Assembly (NCBI GenBank): GCA_026392555.1
Contig: JAPLBW010000149.1
Location: forward strand, 1-10,252
Direction of reading: 5' to 3'
DNA from: Actinomycetota bacterium
GTDB lineage: Bacteria; Actinomycetota; Actinomycetes; UBA12327
DNA: 10,252 nucleotides
The notes beneath the pieces were generated by a model, which ran no database searches, was not told the DNA's origin, and saw only the letters and a program-made list of their open reading frames with translations. Position 1 is the stretch's first letter. Every line of letters starts with the position of its first letter. The position numbers were made by a program, and so were the translations under genes. Positions 1 through 6,668 of this stretch are shown in pieces.

Positions 1-332
1 GGTCGACCATTCGTCGTTTAGCGCGTCAATACTTTGAATACGGTCGGTGGCGTCGTGTGGTGATGCGCCGGCACACGGGAACGGTTTCGTTGAGGTACTT
101 AGCTCCGCCGATTCTTGTGTGTTTGTTGGTGCTGGGTGCCCTCGTGGGACTCGCAGGATTTCCTGCTGGCTTGGTACTTCCGCTGGGCTATGGCCTCACG
201 GTGTTGGCGGCGGGTGTGTGGATTGGTCGCGGTCAGGGCTTGCGGGTTCAGTGCACGATTCCGGTGACGTTGGCCGTGATGCATTGCACATGGGGAGCAG
301 GTTTTCTTACGTCAAGGATTAGGGTGGAGTAG
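1..332 (+). CDS. Family 2 glycosyltransferase, C-terminal end (5' truncated by window)
   Basis: The reading frame is already open at the window edge (first full codon at base 3) and ends at TAG 330-332, leaving 109 visible residues. The fragment starts with a basic stretch containing RQYFEYGRWRR and RYLAPP, followed by hydrophobic segments at about visible residues 32-50, 53-73 and 84-103. The last contains HCTWGAGFL. This arrangement is what I know from the C-terminal membrane part of ExoA/succinoglycan-type GT2 enzymes of actinobacteria; the catalytic GT-A domain would lie upstream of the window. The role would be transfer of a sugar from a nucleotide donor to a lipid-linked acceptor at the inner face of the membrane. 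A GTG at 57 could be mistaken for the start of a 91-residue membrane protein, but the family-like residues continue upstream of it. The acceptor and the sugar cannot be predicted. Confidence 0.72.
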   Translation, partial: STIRRLARQYFEYGRWRRVVMRRHTGTVSLRYLAPPILVCLLVLGALVGLAGFPAGLVLPLGYGLTVLAAGVWIGRGQGLRVQCTIPVTLAVMHCTWGAGFLTSRIRVE

Positions 333-461
333 GTATTGTTAAGGTCACACGGATAAATCGGTGGTTCCTGTAACCGCAACGTTGCTGACCTAGAGGCGCG
401 CGGGATCAAGGAAAATCTCGATATGCAGGGCGTTGTGGCTCAAGGTGAACATGCCTGCGGC

Positions 462-470
462 TGGTAGTGT
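462..470 (+). promoter_or_regulatory. Possible extended -10 promoter for the export/aminosugar operon
   Basis: In the 151-bp gap between the GT2 gene and the permease, TGG-TAGTGT (462-470) fits an extended -10 pattern (TGn-TAnnnT). It would place the transcription start near 477, so the mRNA would have a leader of only about 7 nt before the ATG at 484. No convincing -35 box is present at 16-18 bp spacing. Near-leaderless mRNAs are common in actinobacteria, which would also fit the absence of a strong Shine-Dalgarno sequence here. This is a weak, by-eye call. Confidence 0.25.
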
Positions 471-483
471 GAAGTAGTTACGA

Positions 484-1410
484 ATGGGTTTGTTCGGAGT
501 AAAATTTTGCTTCAACCAGTCATCCGACGAAATGGAACATCACGTGCGCTCTGCAGTTAGTCAGTCCGAGGATGATTTCAGTGGCGTCGTCCATGTGTAC
601 AAACCTTTTCGGGCCGGTCTTCCTCACTTAGGGCCCTATTTTCGAGAGACCTGGCGCCGCAGAGCTTTTGCCGCCGAAGCCTCGCGAGCCAAACTTCGAT
701 CCACCCAGTCGGACACCGTCTTGGGGCAATTGTGGAACGTACTGAACCCCCTTCTCCTTGCGGTTGTCTATTTCCTCCTCGTGACGATTTTGTCCAGCCG
801 TGCGGCGAGCGACCCCACTTACTTTTCCCACCTACTCTGCGGCCTTTTTGCCTTCTTCTTCATCGCTAATTCCATGACGGGTGGAGCAAAGTCTGTGGTC
901 AAGGCCGGCAAGATGATCACGAACACGGCCTTCCCGCGGATGCTGCTTCCACTGTCCGAAGTGCGGACCTCAATTCGAAAGTTTTTGCCCACTTTGCTGG
1001 TTTTGCTCGTGGCCCTCGTCATCGGGCCAGTGAAGTTGAATGTGATCGACTTAGTCGCGATTCCTTGGTTTATCTTTTTGCTGGCCTTCGCGACGGGAAT
1101 GGCGCTCTTGCTGGCCACGTGCCAGGTGTATTTCCGGGATACCAGCAACTTCCTGCCTTACGTCAACCGAATCTGGCTCTATGCCTCTCCGGTTTTGTGG
1201 TACGCGGAGCAGGTTCCGGACCGTTTGCGTGCGTTGGAGGTATTTAACCCCCTTTTCTCGATCCTTGGTGGTTGGTCGAGAATAATCATTGAGCACGAGC
1301 TGCCGCTCCTGTCGGAAACGCTCCTGGCCGCGGCCTGGAGCTTTGGCGTATTGATCCTTGGGGCGTTCGTCTTTATGTCGAGGGAGCGCGATTTTGCCGT
1401 CCGACTCTAA
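484..1410 (+). CDS. wzm: ABC-2 type polysaccharide export permease (Wzm/TagG-like)
   Basis: This 308-residue integral membrane protein would form the channel that moves a lipid-linked polysaccharide out across the cytoplasmic membrane, working with the ATPase encoded just downstream. A cytoplasmic N-terminus with the amphipathic region GLPHLGPYFRETWRRRAF (about 45-62) precedes the GQLWNVLNPLL motif. Hydrophobic segments lie at about 84-103, 115-133, 167-182, 192-212, 228-240 and 280-298, as in ABC-2 export permeases. VYFRDTSNFLPY (215-226), SPVLWYAE (235-242) and the ending SRERDFAVRL are hallmarks I associate with actinobacterial O-antigen/teichoic-type exporters. The start is uncertain. ATG 484 has no good ribosome-binding site, ATG 532 (residue 17) is an alternative, and clear family similarity begins only near residue 38. 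The 3' end overlaps the ATPase gene by 17 bases, suggesting coupled translation. Polymer identity is not encoded here. Confidence 0.9.
   Translation: MGLFGVKFCFNQSSDEMEHHVRSAVSQSEDDFSGVVHVYKPFRAGLPHLGPYFRETWRRRAFAAEASRAKLRSTQSDTVLGQLWNVLNPLLLAVVYFLLVTILSSRAASDPTYFSHLLCGLFAFFFIANSMTGGAKSVVKAGKMITNTAFPRMLLPLSEVRTSIRKFLPTLLVLLVALVIGPVKLNVIDLVAIPWFIFLLAFATGMALLLATCQVYFRDTSNFLPYVNRIWLYASPVLWYAEQVPDRLRALEVFNPLFSILGGWSRIIIEHELPLLSETLLAAAWSFGVLILGAFVFMSRERDFAVRL
1381..1386 (+). promoter_or_regulatory. Ribosome-binding site deciding the TTG start of the export ATPase
   Basis: AGGGAG lies 7 bases before TTG 1394, inside the last codons of the permease gene. It is the best Shine-Dalgarno match in the neighbourhood and supports the TTG start over the upstream in-frame ATG at 1358. 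Confidence 0.6.
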
Positions 1411-2176
1411 TCCTCCGTCAATTTCCGTCCGTGATGTATCCATTACGTATCGGACAACGTTTGAAAAGCGCCCAACCTTGAAGTCCGCTGTCATGCGCGC
1501 GGGACGCGGTGAGCGCTTAGTCCGCGAAATCGAAGCCGTTAAGAATGTTTCATTCGATGTTCACGCTGGATCAGTGTTGGGCATTGTTGGTAGTAACGGC
1601 GCTGGGAAATCAACGATTGTGCGAGCGATCGCAGGAATCTTGCCGCCCAGCTCCGGTGAGATTCAGGTTCGAGGCCGAGTGAGCACGTTGTTGGCTTTAG
1701 GTGTTGGTTTTGATGCCAATCTCTCCGGACACGAAAACGTCATTCTTGGCGGACTTGCCGCGGGGTATAGCCGTGCGGAAATCGAGGCGAAGTTTGAGGA
1801 AATTTCTGATTGGACTGAACTAGGTGACTTCCTGGAGATGCCCATGCGCGCCTATTCATCGGGCATGTATAGCCGGCTTGCTTTTGCCGTGGCCATCCAC
1901 ATGGAGCCCGATATCTTGCTCGTTGACGAGGCGCTCTCAGCAGGCGATGCTCGCTTTAAGAAGAAGGCCACCGAGAAAATGATGTCTTTGGTTCGTGAGG
2001 CCCGAACCATGGTGTTTGTGTCTCATGCGTTAGCCACCCTTCAAGAGATGTGTACCGAAGCAATCTGGTTGGACAAGGGTCGCCTCATGGAACGTGGCAC
2101 CCCCGCTGAGGTCGTGAAGGCGTATTCGAAGTTTGTTGACACACCTCCTAGCGCTGCCACTCTTGAGGATGTCTGA
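1394..2176 (+). CDS. wzt: ABC transporter ATPase for polysaccharide export (Wzt/TagH-like, no C-terminal domain)
   Basis: This 260-residue nucleotide-binding subunit powers the upstream permease. Visible motifs are Walker A GSNGAGKST (66-74), the ABC signature YSSGM (154-158), Walker B ILLVDE (174-179) followed by the D-loop SAGD, and the switch histidine in VSHAL (H211). The segment LGVGFDANLSGHEN after Walker A is typical of the polysaccharide/teichoic acid exporter subfamily. I chose TTG at 1394 because AGGGAG (1381-1386) lies 7 bases upstream. The longer in-frame ATG at 1358 lacks such a site, and its extra residues look like permease gene read out of frame. The protein stops soon after the ATPase domain, so it lacks the C-terminal carbohydrate-binding domain of Wzt proteins that recognise a modified chain end. 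The exporter is therefore more like the TagH-short or capsule type. Confidence 0.9.
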   Translation: MPSDSNPPSISVRDVSITYRTTFEKRPTLKSAVMRAGRGERLVREIEAVKNVSFDVHAGSVLGIVGSNGAGKSTIVRAIAGILPPSSGEIQVRGRVSTLLALGVGFDANLSGHENVILGGLAAGYSRAEIEAKFEEISDWTELGDFLEMPMRAYSSGMYSRLAFAVAIHMEPDILLVDEALSAGDARFKKKATEKMMSLVREARTMVFVSHALATLQEMCTEAIWLDKGRLMERGTPAEVVKAYSKFVDTPPSAATLEDV

Positions 2177-2177
2177 C

Positions 2178-2786
2178 ATGTCTCAGCCGGAAGTTCGGAT
2201 TGTTGATGCCGACGTTGATCCGTCAGCGGTTATTGGACCTGGTTCGACGATTTGGCATTCAGCTCAAGTTCGCGATAACGCAAAGCTAGGTGCTAACTGC
2301 ATTGTTGGTCGAGGTGCATACATCGGATCAGGTGTGCAGATGGGCAACAATTGCAAGGTCCAAAATTATGCCTTGGTCTATGAACCAGCGATCTTGGAGG
2401 ATGGCGTCTTTATTGGACCAGCCGTGGTGCTGACGAATGATCACTTTCCGCGCGCAGTTACGCCAACTGGTGAGTTGAAAAGTGGCCACGATTGGAAGCC
2501 TGTTGGTGTGACGATTCGCCTCGGGGCATCCATCGGTGCTAATGCCACGTGTGTTGCTCCCGTGATCATCGGTCGGTGGGCCGTTGTTGCAGCTGGGTCT
2601 GTTGTCGTGAAAAACGTGCCGGATTTTGCCCTGGTGGCAGGAGTGCCAGCCAAGCGGATTGGTTGGGTTGGCCGAGCAGGGATACCGCTAGTGTTAGTTG
2701 ATGAGCACAAGTTTCGGTGCGAAGAAACTGGTGCTGTCTATGTCCAAACTGGTGAAGATACGTTAGAAGAGATGGAAAATGACTGA
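2178..2786 (+). CDS. wbpD: Sugar-nucleotide N-acetyltransferase, left-handed beta-helix (WbpD/WlbB-like)
   Basis: This 202-residue protein is built of hexapeptide repeats: isoleucine/valine-led turns such as VIGPGS, IVGRGA, YIGSGV, FIGPAV and SIGANA run from about residue 18 to 160. That marks a trimeric acetyl-CoA-dependent acyltransferase. The NDHFPRA motif (87-93) and the GVPAKRIGWVG ending (155-165) are typical of 3-N-acetyltransferases for amino sugars on UDP or dTDP (WbpD, WlbB, FdtC, QdtC). Next to a DegT aminotransferase and a Gfo/Idh dehydrogenase, the likely reaction is acetylation of the new 3-amino group of a UDP-2-acetamido-3-amino sugar. ATG 2178 is preferred because GAGG (2165-2168) sits 9 bases upstream; ATG 2169 would leave no room for it. 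The gene starts 1 base after the ATPase stop codon and overlaps the aminotransferase gene by 8 bases. The substrate is inferred from context. Confidence 0.83.
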   Translation: MSQPEVRIVDADVDPSAVIGPGSTIWHSAQVRDNAKLGANCIVGRGAYIGSGVQMGNNCKVQNYALVYEPAILEDGVFIGPAVVLTNDHFPRAVTPTGELKSGHDWKPVGVTIRLGASIGANATCVAPVIIGRWAVVAAGSVVVKNVPDFALVAGVPAKRIGWVGRAGIPLVLVDEHKFRCEETGAVYVQTGEDTLEEMEND

Positions 2787-3870
2787 AGTCATCCCCGCCG
2801 CAAAGCCCATCATTGGAGATGAAGAGCGAGAGGCAGTTGATCGCGTACTTCGTTCGGGAATGATCGCAGGTGGTCCGGAAGTCGCCGCCTTTGAATCCGA
2901 ATTTGGTGTGCAGGTGGCGGGCGGATGGCAGTGCGTCGCAGTCAACTCTGGAACGTCGGGTTCCCATTTGGGATTGTTAGCGGCGGGAGTGGGACAAGGC
3001 GATGAGGTCATCGTGCCGTCCTTCACGTTTGCAGCGACAGCAAACTCCGTAGCTTTAACTGGGGCTACTCCGGTATTTGCCGATATTGAACCTGAAACTT
3101 TTTGCCTGGATCCCGCGGCAGTAGAAGCGGCCATCACCCCGCGCACGAAGGGCATCATGCCCGTCCACTTGTATGGCCACCCGGCGAACATGACGGCGCT
3201 CAATGCGCTGGCGCAAAAGCATGGGATTGCCATTTATGAAGATGCGGCCCAGGCCCATGGTGCCCAATGGCAGGGGCAGTCGGTGGGAACCTTTGGAGAA
3301 TTTGGCATGTTCTCGCTTTACCCAACCAAGAACATGACCTCGGGCGAAGGCGGCATGGTTTCCTGCCACGATGCGGAGTTTGCTCGACGAGTTCAGTTGC
3401 TGAGAAACCAAGGTATGGAGCGTCGTTACGAGAACGAAGTTGTGGGTTTCAATGCTCGCATGACGGACGTTCATGCGGCTATTGGTCGTGTCCAATTGAC
3501 GAAATTGGCGGGCTGGACCCAGCAACGCCAATCGAACGCGAAATTCTTTGATGAGAACTTAGAGGGTGTAGTAATTCCTGTTGTTGTACCAGGCGCCGTT
3601 CACGTCTATCACCAGTACACGATTCGGGTCGTGGATCAGGATCGAGATGCATTCGCGGCTCGCTTGCTAGAGCTCGGGGTGGGAACGGGTGTTTATTACC
3701 CGATTCCTAATCACCGCTTACCCTCGTTCAATCTGACGTTAGATCTTCCGCAGACTGAGTCCGCAGCCAAGGAAGTGTTGTCTTTGCCTGTTCATCCATC
3801 GCTCTCCAGTGCTGACCTGGAAAAGATCGTGACGGCCATCAATTCGTTGACGAAGGCTGGTGTGCGATGA
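2779..3870 (+). CDS. DegT/DnrJ/EryC1/StrS-family PLP-dependent sugar aminotransferase
   Basis: This 363-residue fold-type I aminotransferase converts a keto-sugar nucleotide to an amino sugar, normally with glutamate as donor. Visible landmarks are the NSGTSGSHLGL phosphate-binding region (about 56-66), VPSFTFAATANS (79-90), EDAAQAHGA with the PLP-contacting Asp155, and SLYPTKNMTSGEGGM with the internal-aldimine Lys184. Length matches the family. Between a WbpD-like acetyltransferase and a WbpB-like dehydrogenase it should act like WbpE, aminating C3 of a UDP-3-keto-GlcNAc(A). One caution: the GEGGM sequence after the lysine is commonest in 4-aminating members, whereas 3-aminating ones often have GDGG or GDAG, so the C3 assignment rests on neighbours. 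ATG 2779 has GAAGAG (2766-2771) 7 bases upstream. The stop codon overlaps the next start in an ATGA arrangement. Confidence 0.88.
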   Translation: MTEVIPAAKPIIGDEEREAVDRVLRSGMIAGGPEVAAFESEFGVQVAGGWQCVAVNSGTSGSHLGLLAAGVGQGDEVIVPSFTFAATANSVALTGATPVFADIEPETFCLDPAAVEAAITPRTKGIMPVHLYGHPANMTALNALAQKHGIAIYEDAAQAHGAQWQGQSVGTFGEFGMFSLYPTKNMTSGEGGMVSCHDAEFARRVQLLRNQGMERRYENEVVGFNARMTDVHAAIGRVQLTKLAGWTQQRQSNAKFFDENLEGVVIPVVVPGAVHVYHQYTIRVVDQDRDAFAARLLELGVGTGVYYPIPNHRLPSFNLTLDLPQTESAAKEVLSLPVHPSLSSADLEKIVTAINSLTKAGVR

Positions 3871-4850
3871 GTTTGCGCGCAGGGCTCATTGGCCTAGGCA
3901 TGATGGGCCGTCACCACGCCCGAGTGTTGTCCAGTCTTGATGGTGTCGAGCTCGTTGCTGTTGCCGACATGGGTGGAGACTCGCATGGGGTGGCCGGTGG
4001 TCGCCCCGTACTTGACGATATTGACGCTCTCGTTGCCAGCGGAATTGATTATTGCGTCGTGGCCGTACCGACAGCGCTGCACGAAACCGTTGCTCTCACT
4101 TTGGCTGCTGCCGGAGTCCATGCGCTGATTGAAAAGCCGCTGTCGTTTGACACGGCTAGCGCTGAGCGAATCGTCGCTGCATTTGAAGCAGCCGGATTAG
4201 TGGGCGCGGTCGGACATATTGAACGGTATAACCCCGCGCTTCAAGAAGCGCGCCGCCGCTTGGAAGCTGGCGATCTGGGTGATATCTATCAGATTGCAAC
4301 ACGACGACAGGGACCGTTCCCGGCCCGCATTGCGGACGTGGGCGTCGTTAAGGACCTGGCCACACATGACATCGACCTCACCGCGTGGGTGTCGGGAAGT
4401 GCCTTCCGTACGGTGGCCGCACAGGTGGCCCACCGCTCCGGTCGAGAGCATGAGGATTTGGTGGCCGTGACTGGTTTGTTGGAAAACGGAACAGTCACTA
4501 GTCACCTAGTGAATTGGCTCTCGCCACTCAAAGAGCGCGTCACGGTCATTACTGGTGAGCGCGGAGCGTTGGTCGCCGATACATTGACCGCCGACTTGAC
4601 CTACTTTGAAAATGGAACCATCGCCACAACCTGGGGTGAAATCGCCCAGTTCCGTGGGGTGAGCGAGGGCAATGTCACGCGGTTTGCGATTGCGAAGCCT
4701 GAGCCCTTGCTGAGCGAGCACCAGGCATTCCGCGATGCGATTTTGGGCAAGCCGTCGGACATCGTCACGCTTGCTCAAGGTCTTTCAACAGTGCGTGTTG
4801 CTGAGGCAGTCTTGGAATCTGCCAAGACCAACCAAACAATTACTCTTTAG
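3867..4850 (+). CDS. Gfo/Idh/MocA-family sugar-nucleotide dehydrogenase (WbpB/WlbA/GnnA-like)
   Basis: This 327-residue NAD(P)-dependent oxidoreductase has an N-terminal Rossmann fold with the dinucleotide motif GLIGLGMMGRHH (about 6-17). The family EKP motif follows at 89-91, then the substrate-domain sequence GHIERYNPAL (116-125). DVGVVKDLATHDIDL (157-171) carries the expected catalytic-region His167. The GHxERxNP signature is one I associate with UDP-GlcNAc(A) 3-dehydrogenases such as WbpB, WlbA and GnnA, which oxidise C3 to give the keto substrate of the aminotransferase. With the two preceding genes it would make a UDP-2,3-diamino sugar. It is translationally coupled to the aminotransferase through ATGA (3867-3870). 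It is the last gene of the + operon and ends 4 bases from the converging - strand gene. Whether the substrate carries a C6 carboxylate cannot be read from this sequence. Confidence 0.87.
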   Translation: MSLRAGLIGLGMMGRHHARVLSSLDGVELVAVADMGGDSHGVAGGRPVLDDIDALVASGIDYCVVAVPTALHETVALTLAAAGVHALIEKPLSFDTASAERIVAAFEAAGLVGAVGHIERYNPALQEARRRLEAGDLGDIYQIATRRQGPFPARIADVGVVKDLATHDIDLTAWVSGSAFRTVAAQVAHRSGREHEDLVAVTGLLENGTVTSHLVNWLSPLKERVTVITGERGALVADTLTADLTYFENGTIATTWGEIAQFRGVSEGNVTRFAIAKPEPLLSEHQAFRDAILGKPSDIVTLAQGLSTVRVAEAVLESAKTNQTITL

Positions 4851-4854
4851 TTCC

Positions 4855-4872
4855 TTAACCCTGCTGGGTTGA
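4855..4872. terminator. Hairpin at the meeting point of the converging operons (weak terminator candidate)
   Basis: TTAACCC (4855-4861) can pair with GGGTTGA (4866-4872) around a TGCT loop, giving a 7-bp stem with one G-U pair. It covers the stop codon of the - strand gene and begins 5 bases after the + strand stop. Neither side carries a T-run, so it is not a standard intrinsic terminator. It may still slow polymerases arriving from either operon, or simply be coding sequence. Confidence 0.25.
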
Positions 4873-6096
4873 CGAGGTGACTAAGCGCGTAATTTCGCGC
4901 ATTCCAAGGATGGCCACTGCATGGCCAGATCGCTGCGAGCTGTTGTTCGCTGCGTAAGCCGCATAGCGATCCAAGGCCACGAACACATCAGTTGTGGCAA
5001 TCCATTCGTCCAGAGTGGGGTCCATGCGGATCAGCAGGTCAACCTGTTGTGGCAATTTCAGCGCCTTCATGATCGCTGCGGTGAAGGGGGCAAGGAGGTT
5101 GCGCTTGATCACTCGAGTGGCCTTTGAGCGACCGCGCTTGAATGCTTGCAGGGTAAGTCGTTGATGAACGAGGTCAATGGCATCGAGTGCAGAGCGCGGA
5201 TCATGAAACGTGATCAATCGGACGGTGCAGCCAGCGGCTAGCAACACGGGGATGTTCTTTTCCAAAGTGGTGGCAACGATCCTTTGAGCCGCGATGAGCG
5301 TCACCACAGGTTTCGCCGGGATCTCTACATCGCGATGGGGCTGGAGCAAGACCTGGTTGCCGTTTGCTTGGTTGCCGTTTGCTTGATTGGTGAATTCGGC
5401 CGGGGGTCGAGCGAGTACGGATGCGTGGTCCACGACGCTCGACATTGACCTTTTGTACTCGAAGGAGTTGGCATGGTCGAGGGCTTTTCGGCGGCTGACC
5501 TCGTCGTAGCCGGCAGCAATCTGGGAGATGGAGGTGAAGCCGGCAGCGACCGATTCAGGACTACTGGGTTCGGCCAGCGCCCAGAGCGGGTAACCATCGA
5601 GTACGTCGCACGCTGCGTGGTTCGCCTCATGCACGGACAGGATAGGCAATCCGGTGGCCATGTATTCGTACACCTTGCCACTGGTCACATACTCGCCGCC
5701 GATGAGAGCCAATACAAGTGCGTTCCACCGGCTATAGACAGCGGCCACGTCCGCCTTGGCTACAGCGCCTCCGTAACTGACACCGCAACCCTCGTATTCA
5801 CTGATCAGTCGAGCATGGCCGCCAGCCCCGGATGCGTAGCCGGCACCAACGTGGCCACGAAATTCAAGTGTCGCTTCCCGCAGTCCCGGAACTGATTCGC
5901 GGGCAACGCGCCAACCCTCCAAGAGATTCTTCAGCGCAGGAATGGTGAGGTTGAGGGTTCCTAGATAGCCGATGGATAGCGGGGAAGGTGCTGGTATATG
6001 TGGAGTGATCTCAGCAACTGCACTTGCGTCGTAGCCATTGCGTACCACCGAGAACTTCGTGCTCGATTCAGGATAACGATCCTTGTAAAACTCCAT
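4855..6096 (-). CDS. Glycosyltransferase (GT-B), C-terminal part with extra C-terminal domain; out of frame with its N-terminal part
   Basis: The frame opened by ATG 6096 gives 413 residues, but it begins mid-protein. Upstream codons in the same frame (from 6177) continue with family-like sequence ending NASAAWFVNEPI just before that ATG. Residues 1-230 are the nucleotide-sugar-binding half of a GT-B enzyme: VRNGYD (18-23), SIGYLGTL (41-48), then YVTSGKVYEYMATGLPIL (136-153), where the ExxA/T-type glutamate for donor ribose binding lies. After a low-complexity linker (NQANG repeat, about 237-248) a second domain of about 160 residues follows. Its VVTLIAAQRI...CTVRLITF pattern resembles the N-terminal Rossmann half of a GT-B protein, but I cannot assign a function. 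The GT activity needs the N-terminal domain at 6135-6665, which is in another frame. The gene converges on the dehydrogenase gene. Confidence 0.75.
   Translation of the reverse strand: MEFYKDRYPESSTKFSVVRNGYDASAVAEITPHIPAPSPLSIGYLGTLNLTIPALKNLLEGWRVARESVPGLREATLEFRGHVGAGYASGAGGHARLISEYEGCGVSYGGAVAKADVAAVYSRWNALVLALIGGEYVTSGKVYEYMATGLPILSVHEANHAACDVLDGYPLWALAEPSSPESVAAGFTSISQIAAGYDEVSRRKALDHANSFEYKRSMSSVVDHASVLARPPAEFTNQANGNQANGNQVLLQPHRDVEIPAKPVVTLIAAQRIVATTLEKNIPVLLAAGCTVRLITFHDPRSALDAIDLVHQRLTLQAFKRGRSKATRVIKRNLLAPFTAAIMKALKLPQQVDLLIRMDPTLDEWIATTDVFVALDRYAAYAANNSSQRSGHAVAILGMREITRLVTSSTQQG
5354..5390 (-). repeat. 15-bp in-frame tandem repeat (two perfect copies plus a partial)
   Basis: TGGTTGCCGTTTGCT occurs at 5354-5368 and again, identical, at 5369-5383, followed by the degenerate start TGATTGG (5384-5390). 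On the - strand it encodes NQANG-NQANG-NQ in the linker between the GT-B domain and the C-terminal domain. Because the unit is 15 bp, gain or loss of copies keeps the frame and only changes linker length. Confidence 0.85.
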
Positions 6097-6134
6097 GATG
6101 GGTTCATTAACAAACCAGGCGGCGCTGGCATTTT

Positions 6135-6177
6135 TTAAGACTTCTCGCTCAATTCGATCCTGCTTGGATCCCGGTAA
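6135..6177 (-). other. Frame break inside a glycosyltransferase gene
   Basis: The N-terminal frame reads family-like sequence to VVDYRDP (near 6166) and then runs into TAA at 6135-6137. The -1 frame, open from 6177, reads SKQDRIEREVLKN and then WFVNEPI, which continues the protein. The span 6665-4855 is 1811 bases, i.e. 3n+2, so one missing base (or a longer 3n+1 deletion) restores one frame of about 603 residues. My recollection of relatives is that roughly 15 more residues normally separate RD from the ERxVL segment, favouring a deletion over a single-base slip. Confidence 0.7.
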
Positions 6178-6665
6178 TCAACGACGTACGGAATGGAAAA
6201 CTGTCGGTGGAGAGCTTCTGCCACGGCCAATGTGGTGTAGGGCGCGGGTGAAACGATGAGGAGGTCAGCGGGTTTCGTTCGGTACACGGCTGAAACTGCC
6301 TCAATGAGGGGCGTACGCCAAGCGCCAAAGATCTTTTCCGGAAATTCACGAGTGGTTCTCTTGAGGAATTGAGCCTTCCAGCGGTCAGGATTCCGAGCGT
6401 GTAATGGCGTCCACCGCCCGATGATGGGTTCGAAGTCTTCGCGGCGCAGATTCACCGGCACACGCTCAATGGCATTATTTAACCCAACCAGCAGGCTCTG
6501 GTCAGTCCCATTTTCAATTTCCCAGGATGAGTCTGCGAGAGAAACCACGGTGACGTCCCAACCGCTATCGGCAAAGGCATTAGCCATCGCTTTCATTCGG
6601 TAGGCGCAACTCTTGGATGCAGGAGGGAAACCGATGGCTAGGTAGATGAGGTGCGGCACGGCCAC
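6135..6665 (-). CDS. Glycosyltransferase (GT-B/GT4-like), N-terminal acceptor-side domain only
   Basis: These 176 residues form the N-terminal Rossmann half of a GT-B glycosyltransferase. The protein begins HLIYLAIGFPPASKSCAYRM, whose FPPA.KS..YR.. pattern I know from actinobacterial cell-wall glycosyltransferases. WDVTVVSLADSSW (about 35-47), RVPVNLRREDFEP and ADLLIVSPAPYTTLAVAEAL follow, ending at VVDYRDP and a premature stop. GTG 6665 is used here; GTG 6659 is equally possible, giving a start two residues later, and either lies next to the stop of the upstream gene (6669), suggesting translational coupling. By itself the fragment lacks the donor-binding half, which is encoded immediately downstream in another frame (to 4855). 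It is therefore a broken gene, a sequencing artefact, or, least likely, a split enzyme. Confidence 0.75.
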   Translation of the reverse strand: MAVPHLIYLAIGFPPASKSCAYRMKAMANAFADSGWDVTVVSLADSSWEIENGTDQSLLVGLNNAIERVPVNLRREDFEPIIGRWTPLHARNPDRWKAQFLKRTTREFPEKIFGAWRTPLIEAVSAVYRTKPADLLIVSPAPYTTLAVAEALHRQFSIPYVVDYRDPSRIELSEKS

Positions 6666-6668
6666 AGC

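Noticed and set aside
57..332. A separate 91-residue small membrane protein starting at GTG 57
   Set aside because: Family-like GT2 residues (RQYFEYGRWRR) run in frame straight through this codon from the window edge, so it is the tail of a larger gene.
361..385. Rho-independent terminator after the GT2 gene (stem GTGGTT/AACCGC, plus the palindrome GCAACGTTGC)
   Set aside because: The stem is only 6 bp with a G-T pair and no T-run follows. The 10-bp palindrome at 376-385 has no partner copies to suggest an operator. Nothing firm can be called.
1358..1393. ATG 1358 as the start of the export ATPase
   Set aside because: The 12 extra residues are permease codons read in another frame and there is no ribosome-binding site. 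TTG 1394 has AGGGAG at good spacing.
1051..1494. Long antisense open frame opposite the permease/ATPase junction (147 codons), and similar ones at 2763-3233, 3055-3531 and 6877-7320
   Set aside because: Their translations are low-complexity or rich in R/S/P/T with no recognisable motifs, and they lie opposite clearly conserved genes.
6129..6140. Programmed frameshift on the A6 run (TTTTTT on the + strand at about 6131-6136)
   Set aside because: The stop codon TAA of the first frame lies at the upstream edge of the run, and the second frame already carries family-like sequence (DRIEREVLKN) before the run, so the switch must occur earlier.
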